Origin: Burkholderia sp. Bp9143
GTDB lineage: Bacteria > Pseudomonadota > Gammaproteobacteria > Burkholderiales > Burkholderiaceae
Assembly: GCF_003853645.1 (NCBI RefSeq)
Contig: NZ_QTPO01000021.1
Span: 1 to 64,000 of the forward strand
DNA: 64,000 bases
Reading direction: 5' to 3'
The position numbers and the translations under genes are program-made. Shown here in pieces: positions 26,494 through 34,455 of this stretch (position 1 is its first letter; each line of letters starts with the position of its first letter). The notes below the pieces were generated by a model. It did not search any database and was not told the DNA's origin. It saw nothing but the letters and a program-made list of their open reading frames with translations.

Positions 26494-28820
26494 TTCAGTT
26501 CTCCGAAGAAAGTGCGGCCCGGATACGGGTGGAACACGTAATAGCGGCGGTCCGTCAGGTTGTCGATGCCGACCGACGCGGTCCAGTGACGATCGAACCG
26601 GTAACGCGCCTTCAGGTCGACGACCGTGAAGATGCTCGTGCCGCCGTACACGTCCGGATTCACGTCGCTGTTGTCGAGCGTGTTGAACTGGCGGCCCGAG
26701 TAACGGACGCCGACGCTCGCGAGCCAATGTTCGTCGAAGCGGTACGACGCGAGCAGGTTCGCGCGCATGCGCGGGATGCGCGGAAAGCGCGAGCCGACGT
26801 ACGCCGGATTCGCGGCGTCGGCCAGGATCTGCGCATTGCTCGCCGATACGTTCGCGTCGATGTCGAGCCCGCGCAGCCCGACGTTCTGGCCGCTGAATCC
26901 GAGCTCGACGCCGCGTACGCGCACGCGATCGACGTTCGAGATGTTGGTGACGGTCGACGCGCCCGACACCGTCGTCTGGCTGTAGATCGAATCGCGCAGG
27001 TCGCTCTGGAACACGCTCGCGCGCACGACGCCGACGCCCACATCGCGCTCGGCCGTGAAGTCCCAGTCGATCGCCTTTTCCGGCCGCAGGTTCGGGTTGT
27101 TGTTGACGATCGCGTTGTTCGAGATCGTGCCCTGGAACAGTTCGCCGACCGTCGGGAAGCGCGTGCCGGTCGCGAACGACAGCCGGAAACGCCATACGTC
27201 CGTCGCGTCCCACTGCAGCGCGACTTTCGGCGACAACGCATTCGCGCCGCGGTCCGCGTAACCGAGCGTGCCGTTTGCGTTGCCGAGCGCACCGCCGTAC
27301 GCATCCCAGCGCTCGTAGCGCAAGCCGAGGGTCGCGAGCCAGCCCGGCGCGAAACGCCACGCGTCCTGCGCGAACAGCGCCTGCGTGCGCGTGTCGCCCT
27401 GGTAGATGCTCGCGAGCGACGTGGTCGGCCCGGCCAGCCAGTCGGCCGTGTTGTACGTGACGTTGCGCAGGAAATAGTTGTCGTAGTGATAGCCGAACGT
27501 GAACGTGTGGCCCTTCATTTCCGGCGCCTCGGCCTTCAGGTCGAACGTGCGCCAGCCCGTGCCGTCGCCCTGGAACAGCGTGCCCGCCCCGCCCTGCACG
27601 GTCGATGCCGCGCGCAGCACGTCGCGCGACACGTCGTACGCGGACACCACACCCGACAGCCGCCAGCCCGAATCGAGCCGGCCGTTCAGCCCGAGCGCGT
27701 ACAGCCAGTTCTCCTGGTCGCCGCGTTGCGGCGCGAACGCGCTCGGCGCGACCGTCATGTTCTGGCCGCCGATCGACACGTTGCCGCCGTAGACGGGATT
27801 GCCGGCCGCGTCGCGCAGGAAGGTTTCGCCGTGCTGCCGGTAATGGTTTTCCCAGTGCCCGAGCGTCAGCGTCGCGTCGAGGCGGTCCGTGAACGCATAA
27901 CCCATCCGGACCGTCTCGTTGAGCTGCTCGGTCCGTTCGATGTTCTGCGCGCCGACGATCTTGCGCGGCTTGCCGTTCGGTCCGATGTCGGTTGCCGCAC
28001 CCGTCACGGGCACCGCGGCACCGAGCCGCGGGTTGTAGGCGGAATTGGGGCTCGCATACTGCATCGGCTGACCGTCGTTCTCCAGCCGATCGAGCGACAG
28101 CGAGAACCAGAATTTGCCGACGCGGTTCGCGATCCGCGCGGTCTGGTGATTTCCGCCGAAGCTGTCCGCGAACCCGTAGCCGTCGTGATAGCGCTGCGTG
28201 AAGAACTGCGTCGACAGCGACGCCTCGAGCTTGTCGGGGCGCCGCGTCGTCAGCAGCACGGTCGAGCCGATCGCGTTGCCGGGATACAGCGCGGAAAAGG
28301 GGCCATACAGCACGTCGACGCGCGCGATATCGTCGGGCGCGATCAGCGACCAGCGCGGCGGGTACGCATAGCTCGAGCCGAGCAGGTTCGACAGCAGCAG
28401 GCCGTCGGCGTACACGAGCCCGCGCGCGCTCTGCAGTTCATTGAAGTCGCGGCCGGCGAACACGCTGTTGCGGTCGCCGATGTAGCGCTTGCGAACCATC
28501 AGGTTGGGCGCGTACTTCAGTGCGTCCTCGGTGGTGACGTTGGTGTGCGCGTCGATCTGCTCGCGCGTGATCGACTCGACGACGGCCGGCGTATCCGGAT
28601 CGACGGCTTGCCGCTGGGCGGTGACGTTGACGGCGGTCAACGTGTCGCCCGCCGAGGCGACCGGTGCGGCACGGCCGGCCGGGTTGCCCGAGCCGCCGCG
28701 CACCGGGTCGGCCGATGCGCCATCGATCGGGGCCGCCTGTGCGGTCGGCCAGGCAAAGGCGGCCGCGCAGGCGAGCGCGAGCCGGCCGCGCGACGGCCGC
28801 GCGGCGAAGGTGAACGACAT
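26481..28820 (-). CDS. TonB-dependent outer-membrane receptor
   Basis: 779 residues: a signal peptide (LALACAAAFAWPTAQAAP), a TonB-box-like segment near 'DTLTAVNVTAQRQ', a plug domain ('RDFNELQSARGLVYADG', 'DIARVDVLYGPFSALYPGNAIG'), and a 22-strand barrel ending in 'PGRTFFGELKWLM', with a hydrophobic/aromatic C-terminal strand. Such receptors import siderophores, metals, vitamins or sugars using TonB energy. No siderophore genes are near; co-transcription with DUF2946, a Cys-rich propeller and a thioredoxin points to a metal or metallophore. ATG 28820 has AGGAA upstream; a GC-rich hairpin (28868-28894) lies in the 127-base gap behind DUF2946. Confidence 0.88.
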   Translation of the reverse strand: MSFTFAARPSRGRLALACAAAFAWPTAQAAPIDGASADPVRGGSGNPAGRAAPVASAGDTLTAVNVTAQRQAVDPDTPAVVESITREQIDAHTNVTTEDALKYAPNLMVRKRYIGDRNSVFAGRDFNELQSARGLVYADGLLLSNLLGSSYAYPPRWSLIAPDDIARVDVLYGPFSALYPGNAIGSTVLLTTRRPDKLEASLSTQFFTQRYHDGYGFADSFGGNHQTARIANRVGKFWFSLSLDRLENDGQPMQYASPNSAYNPRLGAAVPVTGAATDIGPNGKPRKIVGAQNIERTEQLNETVRMGYAFTDRLDATLTLGHWENHYRQHGETFLRDAAGNPVYGGNVSIGGQNMTVAPSAFAPQRGDQENWLYALGLNGRLDSGWRLSGVVSAYDVSRDVLRAASTVQGGAGTLFQGDGTGWRTFDLKAEAPEMKGHTFTFGYHYDNYFLRNVTYNTADWLAGPTTSLASIYQGDTRTQALFAQDAWRFAPGWLATLGLRYERWDAYGGALGNANGTLGYADRGANALSPKVALQWDATDVWRFRLSFATGTRFPTVGELFQGTISNNAIVNNNPNLRPEKAIDWDFTAERDVGVGVVRASVFQSDLRDSIYSQTTVSGASTVTNISNVDRVRVRGVELGFSGQNVGLRGLDIDANVSASNAQILADAANPAYVGSRFPRIPRMRANLLASYRFDEHWLASVGVRYSGRQFNTLDNSDVNPDVYGGTSIFTVVDLKARYRFDRHWTASVGIDNLTDRRYYVFHPYPGRTFFGELKWLM

Positions 28821-28947
28821 GGATGAATTCCTGAAAACGTGACCGGACACCGCCGGACGCGAGCCGACGCGCCGCGCGCAGACGGCGCGGCGCGCGGACC
28901 GGGCCGCGGACGGCACGCGCGCCACCGGGGCGCGCGGACGATATCAA

Positions 28948-29343
28948 TCAGATCGGGACGTTTTCAGGCGGACCGCGCGGCTGCGCGAGACGGATGCCCT
29001 TGCGGGGAAAATCGGGAACGGCCGGGGCGGCCGCCCGATACGCGAACGCGCGCACGAAACCCGGCAACGCGGGCAGGCTCGTGCCGAGCGCGACGTTCGC
29101 CGCGAAGCCGGGGCAGTACACGCAGTGCGGCACGCCGGCATGGTCGAACGACGACGTGCCGCGGTCGTCGCCCGACTGCGCGAGGACGACCTGGCGGGCG
29201 CCTGCCGCACTGCACAACTCGAGCGTGAGCGCGCCGGAACCGCTCGATGCGAGACGCGCGTAGCCGACGACGGGCGACAGTACGTTCAGTACCAGCGCCA
29301 GCGCCAGCCATACGAGGCCGATCCATCGCGTCGTTCGTTTCAT
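28948..29343 (-). CDS. DUF2946 family protein
   Basis: 131 residues. An N-terminal hydrophobic segment (IGLVWLALALVLNVLSPVVGYA) acts as signal or membrane anchor. The DUF2946 signature is visible as 'LELCSAAG', 'PHCVYCPG' and the Pro-rich end 'RGPPENVP'. Members are commonly encoded beside copper-related or TonB-receptor genes, and the His/Cys motif suggests metal binding. It is the first gene of the minus-strand operon leading to the receptor. Confidence 0.82.
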   Translation of the reverse strand: MKRTTRWIGLVWLALALVLNVLSPVVGYARLASSGSGALTLELCSAAGARQVVLAQSGDDRGTSSFDHAGVPHCVYCPGFAANVALGTSLPALPGFVRAFAYRAAAPAVPDFPRKGIRLAQPRGPPENVPI

Positions 29344-29368
29344 CGCGGTCCAGGAAAAAGTGCGCGCA

Positions 29369-29397
29369 AGTATAGCAAGCGGCCCGACTGTTGCCGA
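29369..29397 (-). promoter_or_regulatory. Putative promoter of the DUF2946-TonB-receptor operon
   Basis: On the minus strand, TATACT (29369-29374) is preceded by TCGGCA (29392-29397) at 17 bases. It lies 26 bases upstream of the DUF2946 start. The -10 is good, the -35 only partial. Confidence 0.45.
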
Positions 29398-29505
29398 CCG
29401 CGCGGGGTGTGATAGCCGGCATCGCACGGCGCGCAGCAGCGCATGTGCCGTTAATACAACAGAGACAAAATCTAACGATTCGCCACTGGCATAAAGCCAA
29501 GCGCG

Positions 29506-29526
29506 AGGTTGATAATTATCGAACCT
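29506..29526. promoter_or_regulatory. Candidate operator centred on GATAATTATC
   Basis: A perfect 10-bp palindrome (29511-29520) flanked by AGGTT and GAACCT lies between the divergent DUF2946 operon and a small plus-strand gene. It resembles half of a Fur-type box but is too short to call as such. A regulator binding here could control either gene. Confidence 0.35.
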
Positions 29527-29541
29527 GCTGGAGAAATGACC

Positions 29542-29688
29542 ATGGACGAAAGACCAACCCGCATGCCCCCGCCCGAGCAAGTGATGAGCCCGGATCCGGA
29601 ACCCGTCGGCGTGGAATTCCTCGCCGAATTGCCCGAGCACGTCCGGGCATTCTTCGACGAGCAGCACAAGCTGTACTCGCCGAAGTGA
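29542..29688 (+). CDS. Small hypothetical protein
   Basis: 48 residues, acidic and Pro-rich at the N-terminus, ending 'LAELPEHVRAFFDEQHKLYSPK'. GGAG lies eight bases before ATG 29542; an in-frame ATG at 29536 sits too close to that ribosome site. No family recognised. It is divergent from the DUF2946 operon, with the GATAATTATC palindrome between them. The same frame stays open for 42 codons beyond its TGA. Confidence 0.55.
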   Translation: MDERPTRMPPPEQVMSPDPEPVGVEFLAELPEHVRAFFDEQHKLYSPK

Positions 29689-29915
29689 ACCTACGTTCCG
29701 TTCTGTAACCGCCACGTGTCGATCGATATCGTGCGGTTCATCGCTGCGTTTTCGGCGCAGATCGCTACGCACCCGGGCTGCAACGGCCTGACGGTGCAGG
29801 ATCAGTTCGTCCGCTGATTCTTCTGTCGCGTCGTTTCGCCGCGCGACTGTCTTCGTCTATCCTTCTGGTTTTCCACCTCCGGCCCGCCCGGCTCTCCCCT
29901 CTCCCGATCGTTCCG

Positions 29916-30509
29916 ATGAAACAAGCCATTCGTGTCAGCGTCGCTGTCGCCGCGCTCGGCGCCGCCCTTTTTTCGTCACCGCACATCGCACGCGCCGACG
30001 GCGACGACACCGCTCTCACCAATCTCGTCGCGCTCGCGTCGCAGCGGCTCGCGCTTGCCGAACCCGTCGCGCGATGGAAATGGGCGAACCACAAGGAGAT
30101 CGAGGACCGGCCGCGCGAAGCGGCGCTGCTCGCATCGGTGGAGAAGCGCGCCGCACAGTCCGGCGTGGATCCTGCGTTCGCGCGCACGTTCTTCGAGGAT
30201 CAGATCGCCGCGAGCAAGGACGTGCAGAACGCGCTGTTTGCAAAGTGGCGCGCGACGCGGCCGCCGGAAGGCGCGCCGCCCGACCTCGCGACCAGCACGC
30301 GGCCGGCGCTCGACCAGCTCACGCAAAAGATGCTGACGGGCCTCGCGCAAGTCGCGCCGCTGCGCGACGCACCCGATTGCCAGGCGCGGCTCGCACGCAG
30401 CATCGCGAACTGGAAGTCGCTCACTCGCTACGACTCCACCCAGACGCAGGCGCTCAGCACAGCGCTGTCGCATGTCTGCTCCGCCGGCGGCGCCAGCGCG
30501 ATCGGCTGA
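29916..30509 (+). CDS. aroQ: Secreted chorismate mutase (AroQ gamma class)
   Basis: 197 residues with a signal peptide (AALGAALFSSPHIARAD) and the helical AroQ-gamma chorismate mutase domain. Typical residues are visible in 'ALAEPVARWKWANHKEIEDRPREAALL' and 'FFEDQIAASKDVQ'. The C-terminal half is the family's second helical lobe with two Cys that could form a disulfide. The enzyme isomerises chorismate to prephenate in the periplasm; the reason for exporting it is unclear in the family. ATG 29916; single gene, convergent with the exonuclease gene. Confidence 0.88.
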   Translation: MKQAIRVSVAVAALGAALFSSPHIARADGDDTALTNLVALASQRLALAEPVARWKWANHKEIEDRPREAALLASVEKRAAQSGVDPAFARTFFEDQIAASKDVQNALFAKWRATRPPEGAPPDLATSTRPALDQLTQKMLTGLAQVAPLRDAPDCQARLARSIANWKSLTRYDSTQTQALSTALSHVCSAGGASAIG

Positions 30510-30543
30510 CGGCCATTGCATTGCGCGCTGCAGCCCGCGGTGC

Positions 30544-31671
30544 TCAGTCGGCAGGCGTGAGTGCCGCGAGCGGAATCAGCTGCAGGCCGCGCGCGAGATG
30601 CGTCTGCAGCAGACGATGGGTATGGGGTTCGAACGCGCCGTCCGCGCCATCGGCCACGAGCCGCACGGCCGCGTCGAGCGACTCGGCCGCACCGAGGTAA
30701 CGCCAGCCGTCGATCACGTGAAACAGGCGGCGCTCGCCGATCGCCTCGAACGCAACCGCGCCGTCGAACGGCCAGGGCGCATTACCCGCACGGACGTTAT
30801 CGGCTGCGGGACGCCGGTTGTACGACGGACGCAGGCGGGCGATCCACTGCGCTTCGGCGAGCATTGCGCCCAGTTCGTTGCCGGTCTCCCGCCATTCGAC
30901 ACGCCGGACCTGCTGCGCAATCCGCATTTCCTTCGACGAGCGCCGCTCGCCGGTCAGCAGCGCGCGCAAACGCTGCCGCACGCGCACGCTCCGGCCGACA
31001 TACAGTGCTGCGTCGCCCTCCCCGAACAACGCGTACGCGCCGCAGCCGGCCGGCGCGGTATCGAGCCACGCTTCGGTCATGCCACCCGCGAGACGGAAGT
31101 GGCGCGTCGTACGCGCAATCTGGTCGCTCAGACGCTCGAGCGGCACGATCTCATGCAATTGCCGCCAGAACTGCCAAAGCAGATCGGCATCCGCGAGTGC
31201 CCGGTGTCGGGCGGCTGGAACGAGGCCATGCCGCTCGATCAGCGCATCGAGTCCGTGCCGCGCCTCGCGCGGAAAGAGCGCGCGCGACAGGCGCACCGTG
31301 CACAGCACGTCCGGATTGAACGCAATGCCGGCGCGCTCGAATTCGGCACGCAGGAAGCCCCGGTCGAAGTTCGCGTTATGCGCGACGAACAGCTTGCCAT
31401 CGAGTCGCTCGAACAGCGCGGGCGCGAGCGACGCGAACGACGGCGCGTCGCGCACCATCTCGTCCGAAATGCCTGTCAGTTGCTGGATGAACGGCGGAAT
31501 CGACTGTCCCGGATTGACCACCGTCGTCCATGTCGATGCGCCAAGCGGACCGATTTCGACCACGCCGATTTCAGTGATGCGGTGCTCGGCGGGCGAGCCA
31601 CCGGTGGTTTCGAGGTCGACGAAGACGAGCGGCTGTTCGCAGGCGGGATCGGACGGACGAGAATCGGACAT
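30544..31671 (-). CDS. DEDDh exonuclease fused to GIY-YIG domain
   Basis: 375 residues. Residues 1-185 form a DnaQ-type 3'-5' exonuclease: Asp19 and Glu21 in 'FVDLETTG', 'FVAHNANFDRGFL', and H-x4-D in 'ARHRALADAD'. Residues from about 205 form a GIY-YIG nuclease-like module as in UvrC/Cho ('GAYALFGEGDAALYVGRSVRVRQRL'). This exonuclease-GIY-YIG combination resembles proteins annotated as DNA polymerase III epsilon-like or Cho-related, probably acting in DNA repair. ATG 31671 has no strong ribosome site. The cspA terminator lies between this gene and cspA upstream. Confidence 0.85.
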   Translation of the reverse strand: MSDSRPSDPACEQPLVFVDLETTGGSPAEHRITEIGVVEIGPLGASTWTTVVNPGQSIPPFIQQLTGISDEMVRDAPSFASLAPALFERLDGKLFVAHNANFDRGFLRAEFERAGIAFNPDVLCTVRLSRALFPREARHGLDALIERHGLVPAARHRALADADLLWQFWRQLHEIVPLERLSDQIARTTRHFRLAGGMTEAWLDTAPAGCGAYALFGEGDAALYVGRSVRVRQRLRALLTGERRSSKEMRIAQQVRRVEWRETGNELGAMLAEAQWIARLRPSYNRRPAADNVRAGNAPWPFDGAVAFEAIGERRLFHVIDGWRYLGAAESLDAAVRLVADGADGAFEPHTHRLLQTHLARGLQLIPLAALTPAD

Positions 31672-31777
31672 GAAAAGACAGGGGGAAACGATGCTTTCGT
31701 GAGTATGCACCGGCAGGCGTGTTCGCGACCAGTCCGAACCGGCGTCGATTCGCCGACCACCGGTTTTCGTGCCCCCA

Positions 31778-31808
31778 AAAAGCAAAAGGCCCCCGCGATG
31801 CGGGGGCC
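31778..31808 (-). terminator. Terminator of cspA
   Basis: On the minus strand GGCCCCCG-CATCG-CGGGGGCC is followed by TTTTGCTTTTT, 27 bases beyond the cspA stop. Confidence 0.88.
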
Positions 31809-31834
31809 GGACGTGATCGGCAATGCGTGGCGCG

Positions 31835-32038
31835 TCAGACCGCCTGGATATTCGCTGCCTGCTTGCCTTTCGGCCCGACTTTCACTTCAAAGGAAACGCG
31901 CTGGTTTTCCTTCAGCGTTTTGAAGCCGTCCATCCGGATTTCGGAAAAGTGCGCAAACAAATCTTCGCCGCCATTGTCGGACGTAATAAAACCGAAACCT
32001 TTAGCATCGTTAAACCATTTTACGATACCGGTATCCAT
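31835..32038 (-). CDS. cspA: Cold-shock protein
   Basis: 67 residues, a single cold-shock domain with the RNA-binding motifs KGFGFI (residues 13-18) and DLFAHF. The gene acts as an RNA chaperone. The codon at 32053 would add five residues; ATG 32038 gives the standard length and has GAAGG upstream. The gene has an approximately 110-base 5' untranslated region if the promoter at 32156-32185 is used, as expected for cold-shock genes. Confidence 0.95.
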   Translation of the reverse strand: MDTGIVKWFNDAKGFGFITSDNGGEDLFAHFSEIRMDGFKTLKENQRVSFEVKVGPKGKQAANIQAV

Positions 32039-32155
32039 ACCTTCGTTCCCCACTCGTTTAGATCAAAAAAGCTACTGTTTATAGCCACTTCCCGAAATCC
32101 CGCAACGGTGCGCCGATACTCTCCCCAGCGCTCCGCCCGGGGACGGAGTGCTGAC

Positions 32156-32185
32156 TTTATAAATTGGACAATCCGGGTGCGTCAA
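32156..32185 (-). promoter_or_regulatory. Putative promoter of cspA
   Basis: Minus-strand TTGACG (32180-32185) and TATAAA (32156-32161) are spaced by 18 bases, predicting a start near 32148 and a long 5' leader. This lies in the otherwise gene-free region 32039-32430, which is AT-richer than its surroundings. Confidence 0.6.
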
Positions 32186-32430
32186 GGAAATTTTGAATGC
32201 TTTCTTTATCAAAAAAACGTCAATACCACTGGAATCGGCACACCATCGTCTTTTATTAATTGATTTGCATCAAAAACCTGTCATTATTACCGGGATCAGA
32301 TCACCAATAATCGAAACCGTGAAAAACATACCGGGGACGAATCGAGTCGGTAAATTCCTCGGGTTTTTTCCGGGTTGCGAAGAACGAGGGACGTTGCGAT
32401 GCTAGTGCAAGGCAATGGAAGGAGAAGGTC

Positions 32431-32694
32431 ATGTGGCTGGACGGAATCAAGCGCTTCGCGAGCCGGCTCACACGCGTACGCCGCAAGTCCCGCGCGCTGG
32501 CCGAGTCCCGCGAAGCGCCGTGCGACACGGAGTTCGACCCGACCTGGCACGGCGATCATTGGCAGAACCTGCTGGCGTCACCGCTGGATGCCCGTCACTA
32601 CGTGATGGAAGACTGGACATACACGCCGCCGCAGGCCGAAGCTGACGACACGCAGCCGACAGGCAAGCGCAAGCGGCGCTCGTACCCGCAGTAG
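32431..32694 (+). CDS. Small hypothetical protein
   Basis: 87 residues, basic at both ends (N-terminal 'RLTRVRRKSR', C-terminal 'GKRKRRSYPQ') with a Trp/His/Asp-rich middle ('DPTWHGDHWQNLL'). An excellent ribosome site, AAGGAGAAGG, precedes ATG 32431, which makes it a likely real gene. No signal peptide or family recognised. Confidence 0.65.
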   Translation: MWLDGIKRFASRLTRVRRKSRALAESREAPCDTEFDPTWHGDHWQNLLASPLDARHYVMEDWTYTPPQAEADDTQPTGKRKRRSYPQ

Positions 32695-32713
32695 GGATCG
32701 GTAGACAAGGGCG

Positions 32714-32797
32714 AAAAAAAAGCGCGACTGGGAAGTCGCGCCGACAAAGGTTTGGAGATCTTTTCCGTCAACGAAAAAGTCTGCTTCGGAAAGCAGA
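32714..32797 (-). ncRNA. Candidate small RNA (three hairpins, own terminator)
   Basis: Read on the minus strand, the segment starts about seven bases after a TATACT box (32804-32809) and folds into TCTGCTT-loop-AAGCAGA (32780-32797), a second stem CTTTTTC / GGAAAAG (32760-32779), and a terminator GCGCGACT / AGTCGCGC (32722-32741) followed by eight T's (32714-32721). No minus-strand gene ends here, so the terminator has no other explanation. It lies between a small plus-strand gene and the porin. The -35 box is weak; expression is unproven. Confidence 0.6.
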
Positions 32798-33204
32798 GAT
32801 CGCAGTATAGCGAGAGAACATGCTTTCATTATCCATGCTCCACACAAACCTCTATTGCCGATGTGTCAATAATCGCGCTAGGCCTACCCTCGCCCGTCAT
32901 TGATCGCCTGTCGCGATCGCGCAACGCCCGCGACACCCGATACGCAGTCCTGATCACCTTTTCCGCCTGCTGCGCTGCCGCAAAGTCTTGATGGCCGGGG
33001 CTCTCGGCGCATACGCTCATTCTTGCGAAATTCAAAATACAGTATTGCGGGAAGCAGTTTTCCTTTGCGCCCTGACCGATCCGTACACTGCAAATTGATA
33101 TCCAACGAGGGTGCCGCGCCCCCACGCGCACGGCGTCGCCGACCTGCGACGCCGCCGATGCCCGCAGCAGGTTCGATCGACATCATCCTGTTTGGAGACA
33201 GATC

Positions 33205-34347
33205 ATGAAAAAGACCCTGATCGTCGCCGCATTGGCGGGCGTGTATGCCACTGGCGCCCATGCGCAAAGCAGCGTCACGCTGTACGGCCTGATCGATGCC
33301 GGCATTACCTATACGAACAACCAGGGCGGTCACAGCGCCTGGCAGGAGACGAGCGGCTCGATCAACGGCAGCCGCTGGGGCCTGCGCGGCACCGAGGATC
33401 TCGGCGGCGGACTGAAGGCGATCTTCACGCTGGAAAACGGTTTCGGCATCAACAACGGCTCGCTGAAGCAGAATGGCCGCGAATTCGGCCGCCAGGCGTT
33501 CGTCGGGCTCGCGCATGAGAGTTACGGCTCGCTCACGCTCGGCCGCCAGTACGACAGCGTCGTCGATTTCCTCGGCCCGCTGTCGCTGACCGGCACCCAG
33601 TACGGCGGCACGCAGTTTGCACACCCGTTCGACAACGACAACCTGAACAACTCGTTCCGGATCAACAACTCGGTCAAGTACCAGAGCGCGAACTACGGCG
33701 GCCTGAAATTCGGCGCGTTGTACGGCTTCTCGAATTCCAGCGATTTCTCGAACAACCGCGCGTACAGCGTGGGCGCGTCGTACAGCTATCTAGGCTTCAA
33801 CGTCGCGGCCGCGTACATGCAATTGAACAACAACATCAACGCGCTGGCGCTCGCGGCCAGCGACCCCGGCGCGGTGGCCGGCGACTGGACGTTCGCGGCC
33901 AGCCGCCAGCGCACCTGGGGCGCGGGCCTCAACTACACGTTCGGGCCCGCGACGGCCGGCTTCGTGTTCACGCAGACGCGCCTGACCGATTCGGCCAGGA
34001 TCAGCGCCGGGCAGTCCGGCGTGTCGGGCGGCGTCCCGCTCGCCGGCGGCACGCGCTTCAACAATTACGAAGTGAACGGCCGCTACGCGCTGACGCCGGC
34101 GTTCTCGCTCGCGGGCTCGTACACGTACACCGACAGCCGTCTCGACGGCCAGACGCCGAGCTGGCACCAGTTCAACCTGCAGGCCGACTATGCGCTGTCG
34201 AAGCGCACCGACCTGTATCTGCAGGGCGAATACCAGCGGGTCAATTCGGACGGCCTGGCGATCGGCGCGAACATCAACGGGCTCGGCACCGCGTCGTCCA
34301 CGAACAAGCAGATCGCCGTCACGGCCGGCATGCGCCACCGCTTCTGA
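33205..34347 (+). CDS. Gram-negative general porin (OpcP type)
   Basis: 380 residues. A signal peptide (MKKTLIVAALAGVYATGAHAQ) is followed by a 16-strand porin barrel starting 'SSVTLYGLIDAGITYTN' and containing the Burkholderia porin hallmarks 'SRWGLRGTEDLGGGLKAIFTLENGF', 'RQAFVGL', 'LGRQYD', and a C-terminal strand ending in Phe ('VTAGMRHRF'). It forms a trimeric diffusion channel in the outer membrane. GGAG lies eight bases before ATG 33205. The 510-base gap upstream holds the candidate sRNA and the porin promoter region. Confidence 0.93.
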   Translation: MKKTLIVAALAGVYATGAHAQSSVTLYGLIDAGITYTNNQGGHSAWQETSGSINGSRWGLRGTEDLGGGLKAIFTLENGFGINNGSLKQNGREFGRQAFVGLAHESYGSLTLGRQYDSVVDFLGPLSLTGTQYGGTQFAHPFDNDNLNNSFRINNSVKYQSANYGGLKFGALYGFSNSSDFSNNRAYSVGASYSYLGFNVAAAYMQLNNNINALALAASDPGAVAGDWTFAASRQRTWGAGLNYTFGPATAGFVFTQTRLTDSARISAGQSGVSGGVPLAGGTRFNNYEVNGRYALTPAFSLAGSYTYTDSRLDGQTPSWHQFNLQADYALSKRTDLYLQGEYQRVNSDGLAIGANINGLGTASSTNKQIAVTAGMRHRF

Positions 34348-34392
34348 GCGATGCGCTTGACCCCGGCCGTTCGGCCAGGACCGTCATGACGA

Positions 34393-34412
34393 AGCGCCCC
34401 ACCCGGGGCGCT
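34393..34412. terminator. Possible terminator between porin and greB
   Basis: AGCGCCCC-ACCC-GGGGCGCT hairpin between convergent genes; the T-rich tail (CGTTCGTTT) is weak. Confidence 0.45.
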
Positions 34413-34455
34413 CGTTCGTTTCAGCGAAGCGCTGCGCGGATGCGCCGCTCCATGC

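Noticed and set aside
26298..28826. Plus-strand open frame of about 840 codons opposite the TonB receptor
   Set aside because: Arg/Val-rich shadow of a receptor gene with clear plug and barrel motifs on the minus strand.
29506..29526. Calling the GATAATTATC palindrome a Fur box
   Set aside because: Fur boxes are 19 bp or three hexamers; only one central palindrome is present, so it is listed only as a candidate operator.
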